Numbered from the stretch's first letter, positions 55,535 through 63,613 are shown. The stretch: 64,000 bases of DNA from Sphingomonas sp. CBMAI 2297 (GCF_029870595.1 NZ_JAPDIR010000011.1:1-64000); one strand, 5' to 3'. Made by a program: numbers and translations. The notes: a model not told the origin generated them from the sequence alone.

Positions 55535-55556
55535 CTGTATTACTACAATAATACAG
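55535..55556. promoter_or_regulatory. AT-rich perfect palindrome upstream of the PBP gene
   Basis: CTGTATTA and TAATACAG form an exact 8-bp inverted repeat across CTACAA, in an otherwise GC-rich region, 47 bp before the PBP gene start and 4 bp beyond the serine hydrolase stop. A repressor operator over a promoter (minus strand TTGTAG as a possible -35) is the best reading; the regulator is not identified. Confidence 0.45.
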
Positions 55557-55560
55557 TTGA

Positions 55561-57147
55561 TTACGGCACCGGCACGAAGGCGAGGTGCTGATAGTCATAG
55601 CTGAAGTCGGCGAGCGGCGAGAGCGGCTTCATCGTCACGCCGGCCACCTTGCCGTCCCTGATCTCGAAGCTGACCACGGCGTCCTCGCCGGCATCCTTGG
55701 CGAAGCGGGTGCGGAAGGCGTCCGGCCCCCAGGGCTCGAGCGCGCTCTTGAAGACGGGGGTCGGCACGAAGTCGATCCACAGCCTGCCGCCCTTCTGGCC
55801 CACCACCACATCGCCGTACCAGGGGTCGCGATAGCGCCCGGCATAGGCGGCGAGCGGCAGCGAGGGGCCGCCGGCCGGCGCCTTGTCCACGCCGCCCTCG
55901 ACGCTCGCCAGCGCCTCGTCCTGCGCTGCCTTCTGGCGGGTGCGGTAGCTCGCCACCCAGTCGAACGCCGGCGCGTCGATCAGCCGGTCGAGGATCGCGT
56001 TGCGGATCGCGGCGGAGACGCTTTCCTCGACATTGCTCAGCACCGAGACGCCGATGCCGCGCGATGGCAGCATCCCCGAATAGGTCACCTGGCCGGACAG
56101 GCCGCCGCTGTGCTGGATCATCCGCATGCCGCGATAGTCCTGCACGAACCAGCCGAGCGCATAGGCGGCGAGCACCGGCCGCGCCGGATTGGTGTCGGTC
56201 GGCCCGTCGCTCGCCGCGGTGATGGTCTGCGGCTTCCACATCTCCTTGGCCTGTTCGGGCGACCAGAGCTGCTTGCCGTCGGGCAGCTTGCCCTGGGCCA
56301 GCTGCACCTGCAGCCATTTCGCCATGTCGCTGATGCTGGCGTTGATCCCGCCCGCGGCGTCGACCATCGGGCCCTCGTCGGGCTGGACCACTTCGAGCTT
56401 GCCGATCCCGCGCACCGGCGGCCCCAGCCGGGCGTGCCGGCCGGCGACATTGTCGGTCCGGAGCGACTGGCGCGATCCCACCGCGTCGGCCATGCCGAGC
56501 GGCACGAACAGCCGCGCCTCGACGAACTTGTCCCAGGCCATGCCCGCCACCCGCTCGATCAGCAGGCCGGCGACGATGTAGAGGATGTTGTCATAGTCAT
56601 AGCCGGCCCGGAAGCCGCGCGCCGGCTTCAGATAGGGCAGCGCCTTGAGCACGTCCGCGGCGACATGGGTGCCGGCGGGGAAGAACATCAGGTCGCCGGC
56701 GCCCAGGGGCAGTCCGGAGCGGTGCACGAGCAGGTCGCGCACCGTCATCATCCCGGTGACGGCGGGATCGGACATGCGGAACTCCGGCAGGTGCTGCACC
56801 ACCGGGTCTTCCCAGCCGAGCTTGCCCGCGTCGACGAGCAGCGCCAGCGCGGCGGCGGTGAAGGCCTTGGAGTGCGAGGCGATGCCGAAGCGGGTATGCG
56901 CGTCCACCGCGCCGGGCTTGCCGAGCGTGCGCACGCCATAGCCCTTCACGAACGCGGGCGCGCCGGGGCGGACGATCGCCACGGCGATGCCCGGCGTCTC
57001 GAACGCGGCCATGAAGGGCCGGACGATCGCGTCGACCGCCGCCTCGTCGAGCGCGGCGGCAAGGGCCAGCCGCGGAAAGGCGACCGTGGCGGCGCCGCCC
57101 AGCGAAAGCGCCAGCGCCGTGCGCCGGTCGATGGTGAAGCCGCTCAT
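55561..57147 (-). CDS. Serine hydrolase of the class C beta-lactamase/PBP4*-like family
   Basis: A 528-residue exported enzyme with a twin-arginine-like leader (DRRTALALSLGGAATVAFP). Active-site motifs are Ser91-x-x-Lys94 in ASHSKAFTA, Tyr185-x-Asn187 in YDYDNILY, and QHSGGLSG as the third box. A C-terminal DUF3471-type beta domain (about 430-528) follows. Such proteins are D-amino-acid peptidases or esterases; true beta-lactamase activity is not implied. Confidence 0.88.
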   Translation of the reverse strand: MSGFTIDRRTALALSLGGAATVAFPRLALAAALDEAAVDAIVRPFMAAFETPGIAVAIVRPGAPAFVKGYGVRTLGKPGAVDAHTRFGIASHSKAFTAAALALLVDAGKLGWEDPVVQHLPEFRMSDPAVTGMMTVRDLLVHRSGLPLGAGDLMFFPAGTHVAADVLKALPYLKPARGFRAGYDYDNILYIVAGLLIERVAGMAWDKFVEARLFVPLGMADAVGSRQSLRTDNVAGRHARLGPPVRGIGKLEVVQPDEGPMVDAAGGINASISDMAKWLQVQLAQGKLPDGKQLWSPEQAKEMWKPQTITAASDGPTDTNPARPVLAAYALGWFVQDYRGMRMIQHSGGLSGQVTYSGMLPSRGIGVSVLSNVEESVSAAIRNAILDRLIDAPAFDWVASYRTRQKAAQDEALASVEGGVDKAPAGGPSLPLAAYAGRYRDPWYGDVVVGQKGGRLWIDFVPTPVFKSALEPWGPDAFRTRFAKDAGEDAVVSFEIRDGKVAGVTMKPLSPLADFSYDYQHLAFVPVP

Positions 57148-57200
57148 ATCTCTATTCCCCGCAAGACCTTGTTGCGGGAATGCTAGCGTGCCCCACCAAC

Positions 57201-57310
57201 TTCGTCACCCCGGCCTTGAGCCGGGGTCCCGCTGCCTTGCCCGCGAAAGAAGAAGCGGGATCCCGGCGCAAGGCCGGGGTGACGAAGGAAGAATATGAGT
57301 CCTCAACCTA
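57201..57310. repeat. Palindromic element with CTCAACCTA terminus, copy 3
   Basis: Inverted cores CCCCGGCCTTGAGCCGGGG and CCCGGCGCAAGGCCGGGG surround CCCGCTGC/GAAGCGGGAT segments. The right edge GAATATGAGTCCTCAACCTA is identical to copy 1 and holds the HNH gene stop codon. The left terminus is lost. It separates the HNH gene from the serine hydrolase gene. Confidence 0.75.
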
Positions 57311-57874
57311 GGCCAGCAGCTCCACGTCCCAGTAGAGCCAGTCGCGCCAGGTGTCGTGCAGGTAGTTGGGCGGGAAGCGCCGGCCATGCTCCTGGAGCTG
57401 CCAGCTGGTCGGCCGGATCGGCTGGAGATAGAGGGGCATCGCGGCCTGCTGGGGAGTGCGCCCGCCCTTTTTGAGGTTGCACGGCGCGCAGGCGGTGGCG
57501 ACATTTTCCCAGGTGGTGCGCCCGCCCTGGGCGCGGGGAATGACATGGTCGAAGGTGAGGTCGCGATGGCTGCCGCAATATTGGCAGGAGAATTTGTCGC
57601 GAAGGAAGAGATTGAAGCGCGTGAAGGCGGGGAATTGCGAAGGCTTCACATATTGTTTGAGCGCGATGACCGAAGGGAGCTTCAGCCTCGCGCTGGGACT
57701 TCGCACTTCCCGTTCGTAATAGGAGACGACGTCCACCCGTTCGAGGAACAGCGCCTTGACCGCCGTCTGCCAGGGCCACACGCTCAGCGGATAATAGCTC
57801 AGGGGCGTATAGTCCGCATTGAGCACAAGGGCGGGGCAGCTGTCCGGATGGCGGATCAGATCGGGATGATACAT
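57308..57874 (-). CDS. HNH endonuclease family protein
   Basis: A 188-residue protein with a zinc-stabilised HNH domain: CQYCG, DLTFDHVIPRAQGGRTTWENVATACAPCNLKKGGR. The N-terminal 70 residues (ALVLNADYTPLSYYPLSVWPWQTAVKALFLERV) are the conserved lead seen in proteobacterial HNH proteins of unknown role. ATG 57872-57874 follows GAGGGAG. No restriction or phage genes are nearby, so it is probably a chromosomal nuclease. Confidence 0.9.
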   Translation of the reverse strand: MYHPDLIRHPDSCPALVLNADYTPLSYYPLSVWPWQTAVKALFLERVDVVSYYEREVRSPSARLKLPSVIALKQYVKPSQFPAFTRFNLFLRDKFSCQYCGSHRDLTFDHVIPRAQGGRTTWENVATACAPCNLKKGGRTPQQAAMPLYLQPIRPTSWQLQEHGRRFPPNYLHDTWRDWLYWDVELLA

Positions 57875-57972
57875 GCGCTCCCTCGCCCAAACTATGGTGC
57901 CCCGCCTCTCGCCGAGAAGCGTGACGCGCTGATGACAGCATATGCCGCGACTCGCGGTCAAGGGCCGGTTTG

Positions 57973-58824
57973 ATGGTTATCCACACGCGTTTCGCGCCGA
58001 GCCCGACGGGGCGGCTGCATCTCGGCCATGCCTGGTCGGCGATCCAGGCGCACGACTATGCGCGGCAACATGGCGGGCGCTTCACGCTGCGCATCGAGGA
58101 TATCGACGGCACCCGCTCGCGGCCCGAGCATGTCGACGCGATATTGCGGGACCTGGAATGGCTCGGCCTGGGCTGGGACGGCGAGCTGACCTGGCAGTCC
58201 CGGCGGCTGCATCTCTATGCGGAAGCGCTCGACCGGTTGCGCGCGGCGGGCCTGCTCTATCCCTGTTTCTGCACCCGCGCCGACATCGCCGCCAGCGCAT
58301 CGGCGCCGCACGGGCCGGAAGGCGCGCTCTATCCCGGCACCTGCCGCGGGCTGGAAGCGCCGGACCTCTCCCGGCCGCATTGCTGGCGGCTCGACATGGC
58401 GAGGGCCATCGGGATCCTCCCCGACGGAGAGGCTCTCTGGTGGCACGATGCCCATGCCGGCCGCGTCCGCGCCGATCCCGCCGCCGCGGGCGACGTCGTC
58501 CTCGCCCGCAAGGACGCGCCCGCCAGCTATCATCTCGCCGTCACCGTCGACGACGCCGCCCAGGGCATCACCCATGTCGTGCGCGGCGTGGACCTGTTCG
58601 CGGCCACCCATGTCCACCGCCTGCTCCAGGCGCTGCTCGGCCTGCCGACGCCCGAATATCGCCATCACCCGCTCCTGGCCGGCCCCGACGGCACTCGCCT
58701 GGCCAAGCGGCACGGCGCGCCGAGCCTGGAGGCGATGCGGCTGGCCGGCGAGGACGGCCGCGCGCTCGCCGAGCGATTGCGCGCGGGGCAACTGCCGGTT
58801 GGCATCGCCGCCGCGGGGGCGTAA
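57973..58824 (+). CDS. gluQ: Glutamyl-Q tRNA(Asp) synthetase
   Basis: A 283-residue GluRS paralogue that lacks the anticodon-binding domain and attaches glutamate to queuosine-34 of tRNA-Asp. The HIGH region is RFAPSPTGRLHLGHA, the KMSKS-like region LAKRHGAPS, and the zinc site CFCTRADI..YPGTCRG. ATG 57973 is used; a TTG one codon earlier is possible. It is functionally related to the queuosine precursor transporter at 62.8 kb. Confidence 0.92.
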   Translation: MVIHTRFAPSPTGRLHLGHAWSAIQAHDYARQHGGRFTLRIEDIDGTRSRPEHVDAILRDLEWLGLGWDGELTWQSRRLHLYAEALDRLRAAGLLYPCFCTRADIAASASAPHGPEGALYPGTCRGLEAPDLSRPHCWRLDMARAIGILPDGEALWWHDAHAGRVRADPAAAGDVVLARKDAPASYHLAVTVDDAAQGITHVVRGVDLFAATHVHRLLQALLGLPTPEYRHHPLLAGPDGTRLAKRHGAPSLEAMRLAGEDGRALAERLRAGQLPVGIAAAGA

Positions 58825-58833
58825 GCTGGCGGG

Positions 58834-59067
58834 ATGTTCTTCCTCGCCATCCTGCTCGTCGCCGCGATGTTCGCGACTCTGTTCGTCCTCATCAAGGGGC
58901 TGGTGAACATGGCGGGCACCACCAGCCAGGACCTGGAGGGGCATGGCGACGGCCCGAGCCCGCGCGCGCTCAAGTCGCAGAAGCTGATGCAGCAACGCAT
59001 CCTGCTCCAGGCGGTGGCGATCGCGGTGGCCGCGATCATCCTGTTCGTCATGTCGGCCAAGGGCTGA
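58834..59067 (+). CDS. HIG1-domain twin-transmembrane protein
   Basis: A 77-residue protein with two helices (FFLAILLVAAMFATLFVLIKGLVNM and RILLQAVAIAVAAIILFVMSAKG) around a short loop with KSQKLMQQRILLQ, the HIG1/DUF signature. Alphaproteobacterial HIG1 proteins associate with respiratory oxidase supercomplexes. It starts 9 bases after gluQ. Confidence 0.85.
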   Translation: MFFLAILLVAAMFATLFVLIKGLVNMAGTTSQDLEGHGDGPSPRALKSQKLMQQRILLQAVAIAVAAIILFVMSAKG

Positions 59068-59122
59068 CGCGCCGGGGCCGGCGGGCCCCTTTCCAAGACC
59101 CCCGATCGCGAAGGCTTCCGCG

Positions 59123-59758
59123 ATGACTCTCCAGACCTGGTGGCTGTTCGTCATGGCCGTGTTCCTGCTCTCGGGAACGCCCGGCCCCAACATGCTCCAT
59201 ATCCTCCAGCGCAGCGTCGATTTCGGCGTGCGGCGGACCGTGGCGGCGATGGCCGGCTGCCTGGCCGGGCTGATGACGATCCTCACCGCTTCCGCCGCCG
59301 GCCTCACCGCGCTGCTGCTCGCCATCCCCGGCGCGTTCGAGGTGCTGCGCTGGCTCGGCACCGCCTATCTCGTCTGGCTCGGCATCAAGGCCTGGCGGGC
59401 CGATCCGACCCCGCTCGATATCGGCGACGACGCCGCGCTCGCCGACAGGCGCCTCGGCCCGGCCCAGCTCTTCCGCGGCGGCTTCGCGATCAGCATCTCC
59501 AATCCCAAGGCGCTGCTGTTCGCGGCCGCCTTCTTCCCCCAGTTCGTCAGCGCCGCCGCGCCCAAGCCGCCCCAGTTCGCGATCCTGGTGCTCACCTTCG
59601 CGGTGGTCGAGTGCTTCTGGTACGCCGTCTATGCGCTGGGCGGGCGGGGTCTCGCCCGCCATCTTGCCCGGCCCGCGCTCAAGAAATGGTTCAACCGGCT
59701 GACCGGCACGATCTTCATCGGCTTCGGCGTGCTGCTGCTGAAGTCGAAGGCAGCGTAG
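59123..59758 (+). CDS. LysE/RhtB family amino acid exporter
   Basis: A 211-residue six-span protein. The family start WWLFVMAVFLLSGTPGPNMLHILQRSV (with conserved GPN) and the later SNPKALLFAAAFFPQFV are diagnostic. It exports amino acids such as homoserine or threonine; the substrate is not certain. Confidence 0.9.
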   Translation: MTLQTWWLFVMAVFLLSGTPGPNMLHILQRSVDFGVRRTVAAMAGCLAGLMTILTASAAGLTALLLAIPGAFEVLRWLGTAYLVWLGIKAWRADPTPLDIGDDAALADRRLGPAQLFRGGFAISISNPKALLFAAAFFPQFVSAAAPKPPQFAILVLTFAVVECFWYAVYALGGRGLARHLARPALKKWFNRLTGTIFIGFGVLLLKSKAA

Positions 59759-59791
59759 AATTCGGCCGGCGCGCGGCGTAAACCCCGCCCC

Positions 59792-60337
59792 ATGGTCAAG
59801 CTCAACAAGATCTACACCCGCACCGGCGACGACGGCACCACCGGCCTGGTCGACGGCTCGCGCATTTCCAAGGCCGATGCGCGCATGGCGGCGATCGGCG
59901 ATGTCGACGAGGCGAATTGCGCGATCGGCGTCGCCCGCGCCACGCTCGGCCATCATGCGTTCGGCGGCATGCTCGCGCATATCCAGAACGACCTGTTCGA
60001 CCTCGGCGCCGATCTCGCCACCCCGGACGGGATCGAGGGCGCGCTGCGCATCACCCCGGCCCAGGTGACCTGGCTCGAGGAGCGGATCGACCACATCAAC
60101 TCGGCGCTCGCGCCGCTGACCAGCTTCGTGCTGCCCGCCGGCGCCCCGGGCGCGCCCGAGCTCCACCTCGCCCGCGCCGTCACTCGCCGGGCCGAGCGCG
60201 CCGCGGTCGCCGCCGGCGCGGGCGGGCTGCCGCTTTCCTATCTCAACCGCCTGTCCGACCTGCTCTTCGTCGCCGCCCGCGCAGTGAACCAAAGCGAGGC
60301 CGGCGACGTTCTATGGGTACCGGGGGCGTCCCGCTGA
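59792..60337 (+). CDS. Cob(I)yrinic acid a,c-diamide adenosyltransferase (PduO type)
   Basis: A 181-residue trimeric ATP:corrinoid adenosyltransferase. The ATP loop KIYTRTGDDGTTGLVDGSRISK is at residue 6, followed by DVDEANCAIGVA and FVLPAGAPGAPELHLARAVTRRAER. It supplies adenosylcobalamin. No cobalamin riboswitch or synthesis gene is adjacent; only 33 bp separate it from lysE. Confidence 0.93.
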   Translation: MVKLNKIYTRTGDDGTTGLVDGSRISKADARMAAIGDVDEANCAIGVARATLGHHAFGGMLAHIQNDLFDLGADLATPDGIEGALRITPAQVTWLEERIDHINSALAPLTSFVLPAGAPGAPELHLARAVTRRAERAAVAAGAGGLPLSYLNRLSDLLFVAARAVNQSEAGDVLWVPGASR

Positions 60338-60389
60338 CCTATATCTTCTCCGGTTGACGGGCGGAGGCCAGTTGGACTAGGAGAACATA

Positions 60390-61676
60390 ATGCGAACGGA
60401 AACGGGATCCGCGCCGGCTTCCAGCGCCCTGGGCGCGAAGTTCCTCCGCACCCGCGCGCTGAGCGAGGCGCTGGTCCGGCCGCTCTCCGATGCCGATGCG
60501 ACGATCCAGTCGATGGACGATGCCTCGCCCGCCAAATGGCACCTCGCGCATACCAGCTGGTTCTTCGAGACCTTCGTGCTGCGCGACCATGTGCCCGGCT
60601 ATGCGCTGTTCGACGCGCGCTGGCCCTTCCTGTTCAACAGCTATTACGAGGCGGAGGGCCGGCGCCATGCGCGCCCGCGCCGCGGCATGCTGTCGCGCCC
60701 CACGCTGGACGAGATCCGCGCCTGGCGCGCCCATGTCGATGCCGCGCTCGCCGATGCGCTGCCCGATCTTCCGCCGGCGGCCCGGGCCCTGGTGCTGCTC
60801 GGCTGCCATCACGAGGAGCAGCATCAGGAGCTGCTGCTCACCGACATCCTCCACCATTTCTCGGTCAACCCGCTCGAGCCCGCCATCTGGCAGGGCGCGC
60901 CCAAGGTGCCGGTGGCGATGCCCGGCCCGATCGGCTGGATCGCGGGGCTGGAGGGGCTGGTCGCGGTGGGAGTCGATCCGGCCGGGCCGATGGCCGCTGC
61001 CGCGGACGGCGGCTTCGCCTTCGATTGCGAGGGGCCCCGCCACCAGGTGCTGCTCGCGCCCCATGCCATTGCCGATCGCACCGTCACCAATGGCGAATGG
61101 GCGGCCTTCATCGCCGATGGCGGCTATCGCGATCCGCGCCACTGGCTGTCCGATGGCTGGGCCTGGGTGCAGCAGGAAGGCGTGGAGGCGCCGCTCTACT
61201 GGCGGCGGGAGGGGGATGTGTGGACCCGGTTCGGGCTCGACGGCCGCCGCCCGGTCGATCCCGCCGCGCCGGTCACCCATGTCAGCTTCTTCGAGGCGGA
61301 TGCCTATGCCAGCTGGGCGGGCGCGCGCCTGCCCACCGAGTTCGAATGGGAAGCGGCCGCCGCGGCGCATGATCCGGCCGGCGGCAACCAGCTCGACGCC
61401 GCCGGCCCGGTCGAGCCGCGTCCTTCGGCGGGCGGCCCCGCCTTTTTCGGCGATGTCTGGGAATGGACCGGCAGCGCCTATCGCCCCTATCCCGGCTTCC
61501 GGCCGGCGGCGGGCGCGGTGGGCGAGTATAACGGCAAGTTCATGAGCGGCCAGTTCGTGCTGCGCGGATCCTCCTGCGCCACGCCGCGCGGCCATTCCCG
61601 CGCGAGCTACCGCAATTTCTTCTACCCCCATCAGCGCTGGCAGTTCACCGGCGTGCGCCTGGCGAAGGACCTGTGA
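60390..61676 (+). CDS. egtB: Ergothioneine biosynthesis sulfoxide synthase EgtB
   Basis: A 428-residue iron enzyme joining hercynine to a thiol donor (gamma-glutamylcysteine or cysteine). The DinB-like domain provides iron His residues in KWHLAHTSWFFE (51/54) and HHEEQHQELL (141, 145). The C-terminal formylglycine-synthase fold runs from about 200, with LPTEFEWEAAA and GDVWEWTGSAY, ending FFYPHQRWQFTGVRLAKDL. Followed 49 bp later by egtD. EgtA and EgtC genes are not present, so cysteine-type donor or unlinked genes are possible. Confidence 0.93.
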   Translation: MRTETGSAPASSALGAKFLRTRALSEALVRPLSDADATIQSMDDASPAKWHLAHTSWFFETFVLRDHVPGYALFDARWPFLFNSYYEAEGRRHARPRRGMLSRPTLDEIRAWRAHVDAALADALPDLPPAARALVLLGCHHEEQHQELLLTDILHHFSVNPLEPAIWQGAPKVPVAMPGPIGWIAGLEGLVAVGVDPAGPMAAAADGGFAFDCEGPRHQVLLAPHAIADRTVTNGEWAAFIADGGYRDPRHWLSDGWAWVQQEGVEAPLYWRREGDVWTRFGLDGRRPVDPAAPVTHVSFFEADAYASWAGARLPTEFEWEAAAAAHDPAGGNQLDAAGPVEPRPSAGGPAFFGDVWEWTGSAYRPYPGFRPAAGAVGEYNGKFMSGQFVLRGSSCATPRGHSRASYRNFFYPHQRWQFTGVRLAKDL

Positions 61677-61725
61677 TTCCCCTTCGCCACCTCTATTCCG
61701 AACCGCTTGGAAAGGCCGGCCAATC

Positions 61726-62703
61726 ATGCTGAAGCAGGAACTTGAAGACGGCCAGACCAGCCTGGCCGATCCGCATTTCCGCGCCGACGTGTTGAGCGGC
61801 CTCGCGGCGCGGCCGCGCGCCATTCCCGCGCGCTGGTTCTATGATCGCCGCGGTTCCGAGCTGTTCGAGGAAATCACCCGGCTCCCCGAATATTATCCCA
61901 CGCGCACCGAGACGGCGCTGCTGCGCGAGACCGGGCCCGAGCTCGGCGCGCTCGCGGCGCGGGGGGCGGCGGTGGTCGAGTTCGGCTCGGGCTCCTCGGT
62001 GAAGACGCCGCTGCTGCTGCGCGCCATCGATCCGGCCGCCTATGTGCCGATCGACATTTCGGGCGATTTCCTCCGCCAGTCCGCCGCCGAGCTGGGCCAG
62101 GCCTTTCCGGGCCTGCCGGTCTATCCGGTCGAGGCCAATTTCCTGCGCCCCGTGCCGCTGCCCGGGCAAGTGGCCGGCATGCCCAAGCTCGGCTTCTTCC
62201 CGGGCTCGACGATCGGCAACATGCAGGCCTTTCACGCGGTCGACCTGCTGCGCGCGATGCGCGACTGGCTGGGCGAGGGCGCCCGGCTGCTGATCGGGAT
62301 GGACCGGGTGAAGCCGGCGGAGGTGCTGGTCCCGGCTTATGACGATGCCCAGGGCGTCACCGCGGCGTTCAACCGCAACCTGCTCGCGCGGATCAACCGC
62401 GAGCTGGGCGGCACGATCCCGGTCGAGGCGTTTCGCCATGTCGCCTTGTGGAACGACGATGCCGCCCGGATCGAGATGCACCTGGAGGCGGTGCGCGACG
62501 TGGAGTTCACTGTCGAGGGGCGCGGCTTCGCGATGGCCGCGGGCGAGACGATCCATACCGAGAACAGCCACAAATATGGCCGCAACGGCGCCCGCATGCT
62601 GCTGCGCGCCGGCGGCTGGACGCCGATCCGCGAATGGACCGATCCGAACGACTGGTTCGCGCTGATCCTCTGCGAGGCCCAGCCGCTGCGGATGGCGCCT
62701 TAG
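61726..62703 (+). CDS. egtD: L-histidine N-alpha-methyltransferase EgtD
   Basis: A 325-residue SAM enzyme that trimethylates histidine to hercynine, the first ergothioneine step. It has ARWFYDRRGSELFEEITRLPEYYPTRTE, SAM motif VVEFGSGSSVKTPLLL, FFPGSTIGN and HTENSHKYG. It forms a two-gene egtBD unit. The TAG stop begins the repeat element that follows. Confidence 0.95.
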   Translation: MLKQELEDGQTSLADPHFRADVLSGLAARPRAIPARWFYDRRGSELFEEITRLPEYYPTRTETALLRETGPELGALAARGAAVVEFGSGSSVKTPLLLRAIDPAAYVPIDISGDFLRQSAAELGQAFPGLPVYPVEANFLRPVPLPGQVAGMPKLGFFPGSTIGNMQAFHAVDLLRAMRDWLGEGARLLIGMDRVKPAEVLVPAYDDAQGVTAAFNRNLLARINRELGGTIPVEAFRHVALWNDDAARIEMHLEAVRDVEFTVEGRGFAMAAGETIHTENSHKYGRNGARMLLRAGGWTPIREWTDPNDWFALILCEAQPLRMAP

Positions 62704-62790
62704 GTCGGGGTCAGCGCAGGAAGAAGCGGGATCCCGGCGCAGGGCCGGGATGACGGTAGAAAATCAGATACTTGTCCGCGTTCTCGGCTT
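62701..62790. repeat. Short palindromic element of the CTAGGTTGAG family, copy 4
   Basis: The left end TAGGTCGGGG holds the egtD stop. Inside are CCCGGCGCAGGGCCGGGAT and GAAGAAGCGGGAT. The right half, read backwards, matches copy 1 over ACAAGTAT-TGATTTTCTACC and GAGAAC. It has one inner palindrome rather than two, so it is about 90 bp. Confidence 0.7.
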
Positions 62791-62799
62791 GAGCTTCCA

Positions 62800-62831
62800 A
62801 ATTCCTCCCCGAGCAAGCTGGGGGAGGAATT
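62800..62831. repeat. AATTCCTCCCC palindrome, copy 3
   Basis: AATTCCTCCCC and GGGGAGGAATT are exact inverted arms around GAGCAAGCTG. This is the cleanest copy. It lies 11 bp past the yhhQ stop in that gene's direction and may serve as its terminator. Confidence 0.75.
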
Positions 62832-62841
62832 GCAAAGGCCC

Positions 62842-63519
62842 TCAGTTCAGCCCGCGCCGCCCGTCGAGCATCCGGCCCAGCGCCACGAACAGGTAGATGG
62901 CCGGCGGCACCAGCACGACGCTCAGCACCACCTTGGTGAGCATCTGGCCGACCAGCAGCTCGCCGATCGGGAACACGCCGTAAAAGGCGACGGAGATGAA
63001 GATCAGCGTGTCGGCGATCTGGCTCAGCACCGAAGCGATCGCGGCGCGGAGCCAGAGCAGCCGGCCGCCGCCGCTCTTGAGCGCCGAGAAGATGGTGACG
63101 TTGAGGATCTGCGAGATGCCATAGGCGATGATCCCGCCCAGCCAGATGCGCGGCGTGCCCGCCATCATCAGCTCGAAGGCGTGGAGCCGGTCGGGCTCCA
63201 TGCTCGGCGAGGCGGGCAGGCCGAGGACGAGGATCGACAGCAGGACCGACGTGACCAGCGGCACGAAGCCGAGCAGCACCAGCCGCCGCGCGGTGTCCGG
63301 CCCGTGCAGCTCGGCGACCGCGCTGGAGACCGAGACGAGCAGCAGGAAGGCGAAGATGCCGGCCTCCACCGCGAGCGGGCCCACGCCCACCCAGTTGCCG
63401 ATCTGCGAGATCGGCCCGAGCGAGACCTGCTTGTTGCCGAGCACGCCGGCGATGCAGACCATGCCGCCATAGAAGATCGATAGGAAGAAGAGCGAACGCG
63501 GGATGCGGATAGTGTCCAT
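62842..63519 (-). CDS. yhhQ: Queuosine precursor transporter (YhhQ family)
   Basis: A 225-residue protein with six or seven helices of the QPTR/YhhQ family, which imports preQ0/preQ1. Family features are VCIAGVLGNKQVSLG, VSSAVAELHGPDTARRLVLLGF, GGIIAYGISQILNVTIFSALK and RAAIASVLSQIADTLIFISVAFYG. ATG 63517-63519 is consistent with length. It complements the queuosine-dependent GluQ-RS in the same window. Confidence 0.92.
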   Translation of the reverse strand: MDTIRIPRSLFFLSIFYGGMVCIAGVLGNKQVSLGPISQIGNWVGVGPLAVEAGIFAFLLLVSVSSAVAELHGPDTARRLVLLGFVPLVTSVLLSILVLGLPASPSMEPDRLHAFELMMAGTPRIWLGGIIAYGISQILNVTIFSALKSGGGRLLWLRAAIASVLSQIADTLIFISVAFYGVFPIGELLVGQMLTKVVLSVVLVPPAIYLFVALGRMLDGRRGLN

Positions 63520-63584
63520 GGCCGGACGCTAGCGGGAAATGTCCGCGCCGCAAGTCCCCGGCACCGGCGCGCGATGAATTCGGC

Positions 63585-63613
63585 TTGACATTGTTCTATA
63601 TTTGTTCTAATCC
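63585..63613 (+). promoter_or_regulatory. SOS-type promoter: TTGACA, LexA box, TAATCC
   Basis: TTGACA (63585-63590) and TAATCC (63608-63613) are 17 bp apart. The spacer contains GTTC-TATATTT-GTTC (63593-63607), the exact GTTC-N7-GTTC pattern of alphaproteobacterial LexA operators. It points toward the nucleoside transporter across a ~235-bp leader without a clear gene. A stem GGGCGC/GCGCCC at 63698-63715 and a weak 54-codon frame (63688-63852) are all I see in the leader. Confidence 0.7.

Noticed and set aside
55561..57147. Antibiotic-resistance beta-lactamase
   Set aside because: Length (528), the C-terminal DUF3471-like domain and the SHSK motif fit the broad serine hydrolase family rather than AmpC.
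57308..57874. HNH gene as part of a restriction or phage system
   Set aside because: No methyltransferase, terminase or phage structural gene is adjacent, and the N-terminal lead matches the stand-alone chromosomal family.
59759..59791. Cobalamin riboswitch before the adenosyltransferase
   Set aside because: Only 33 bp lie between lysE and the gene, too short for a B12 box and its fold.
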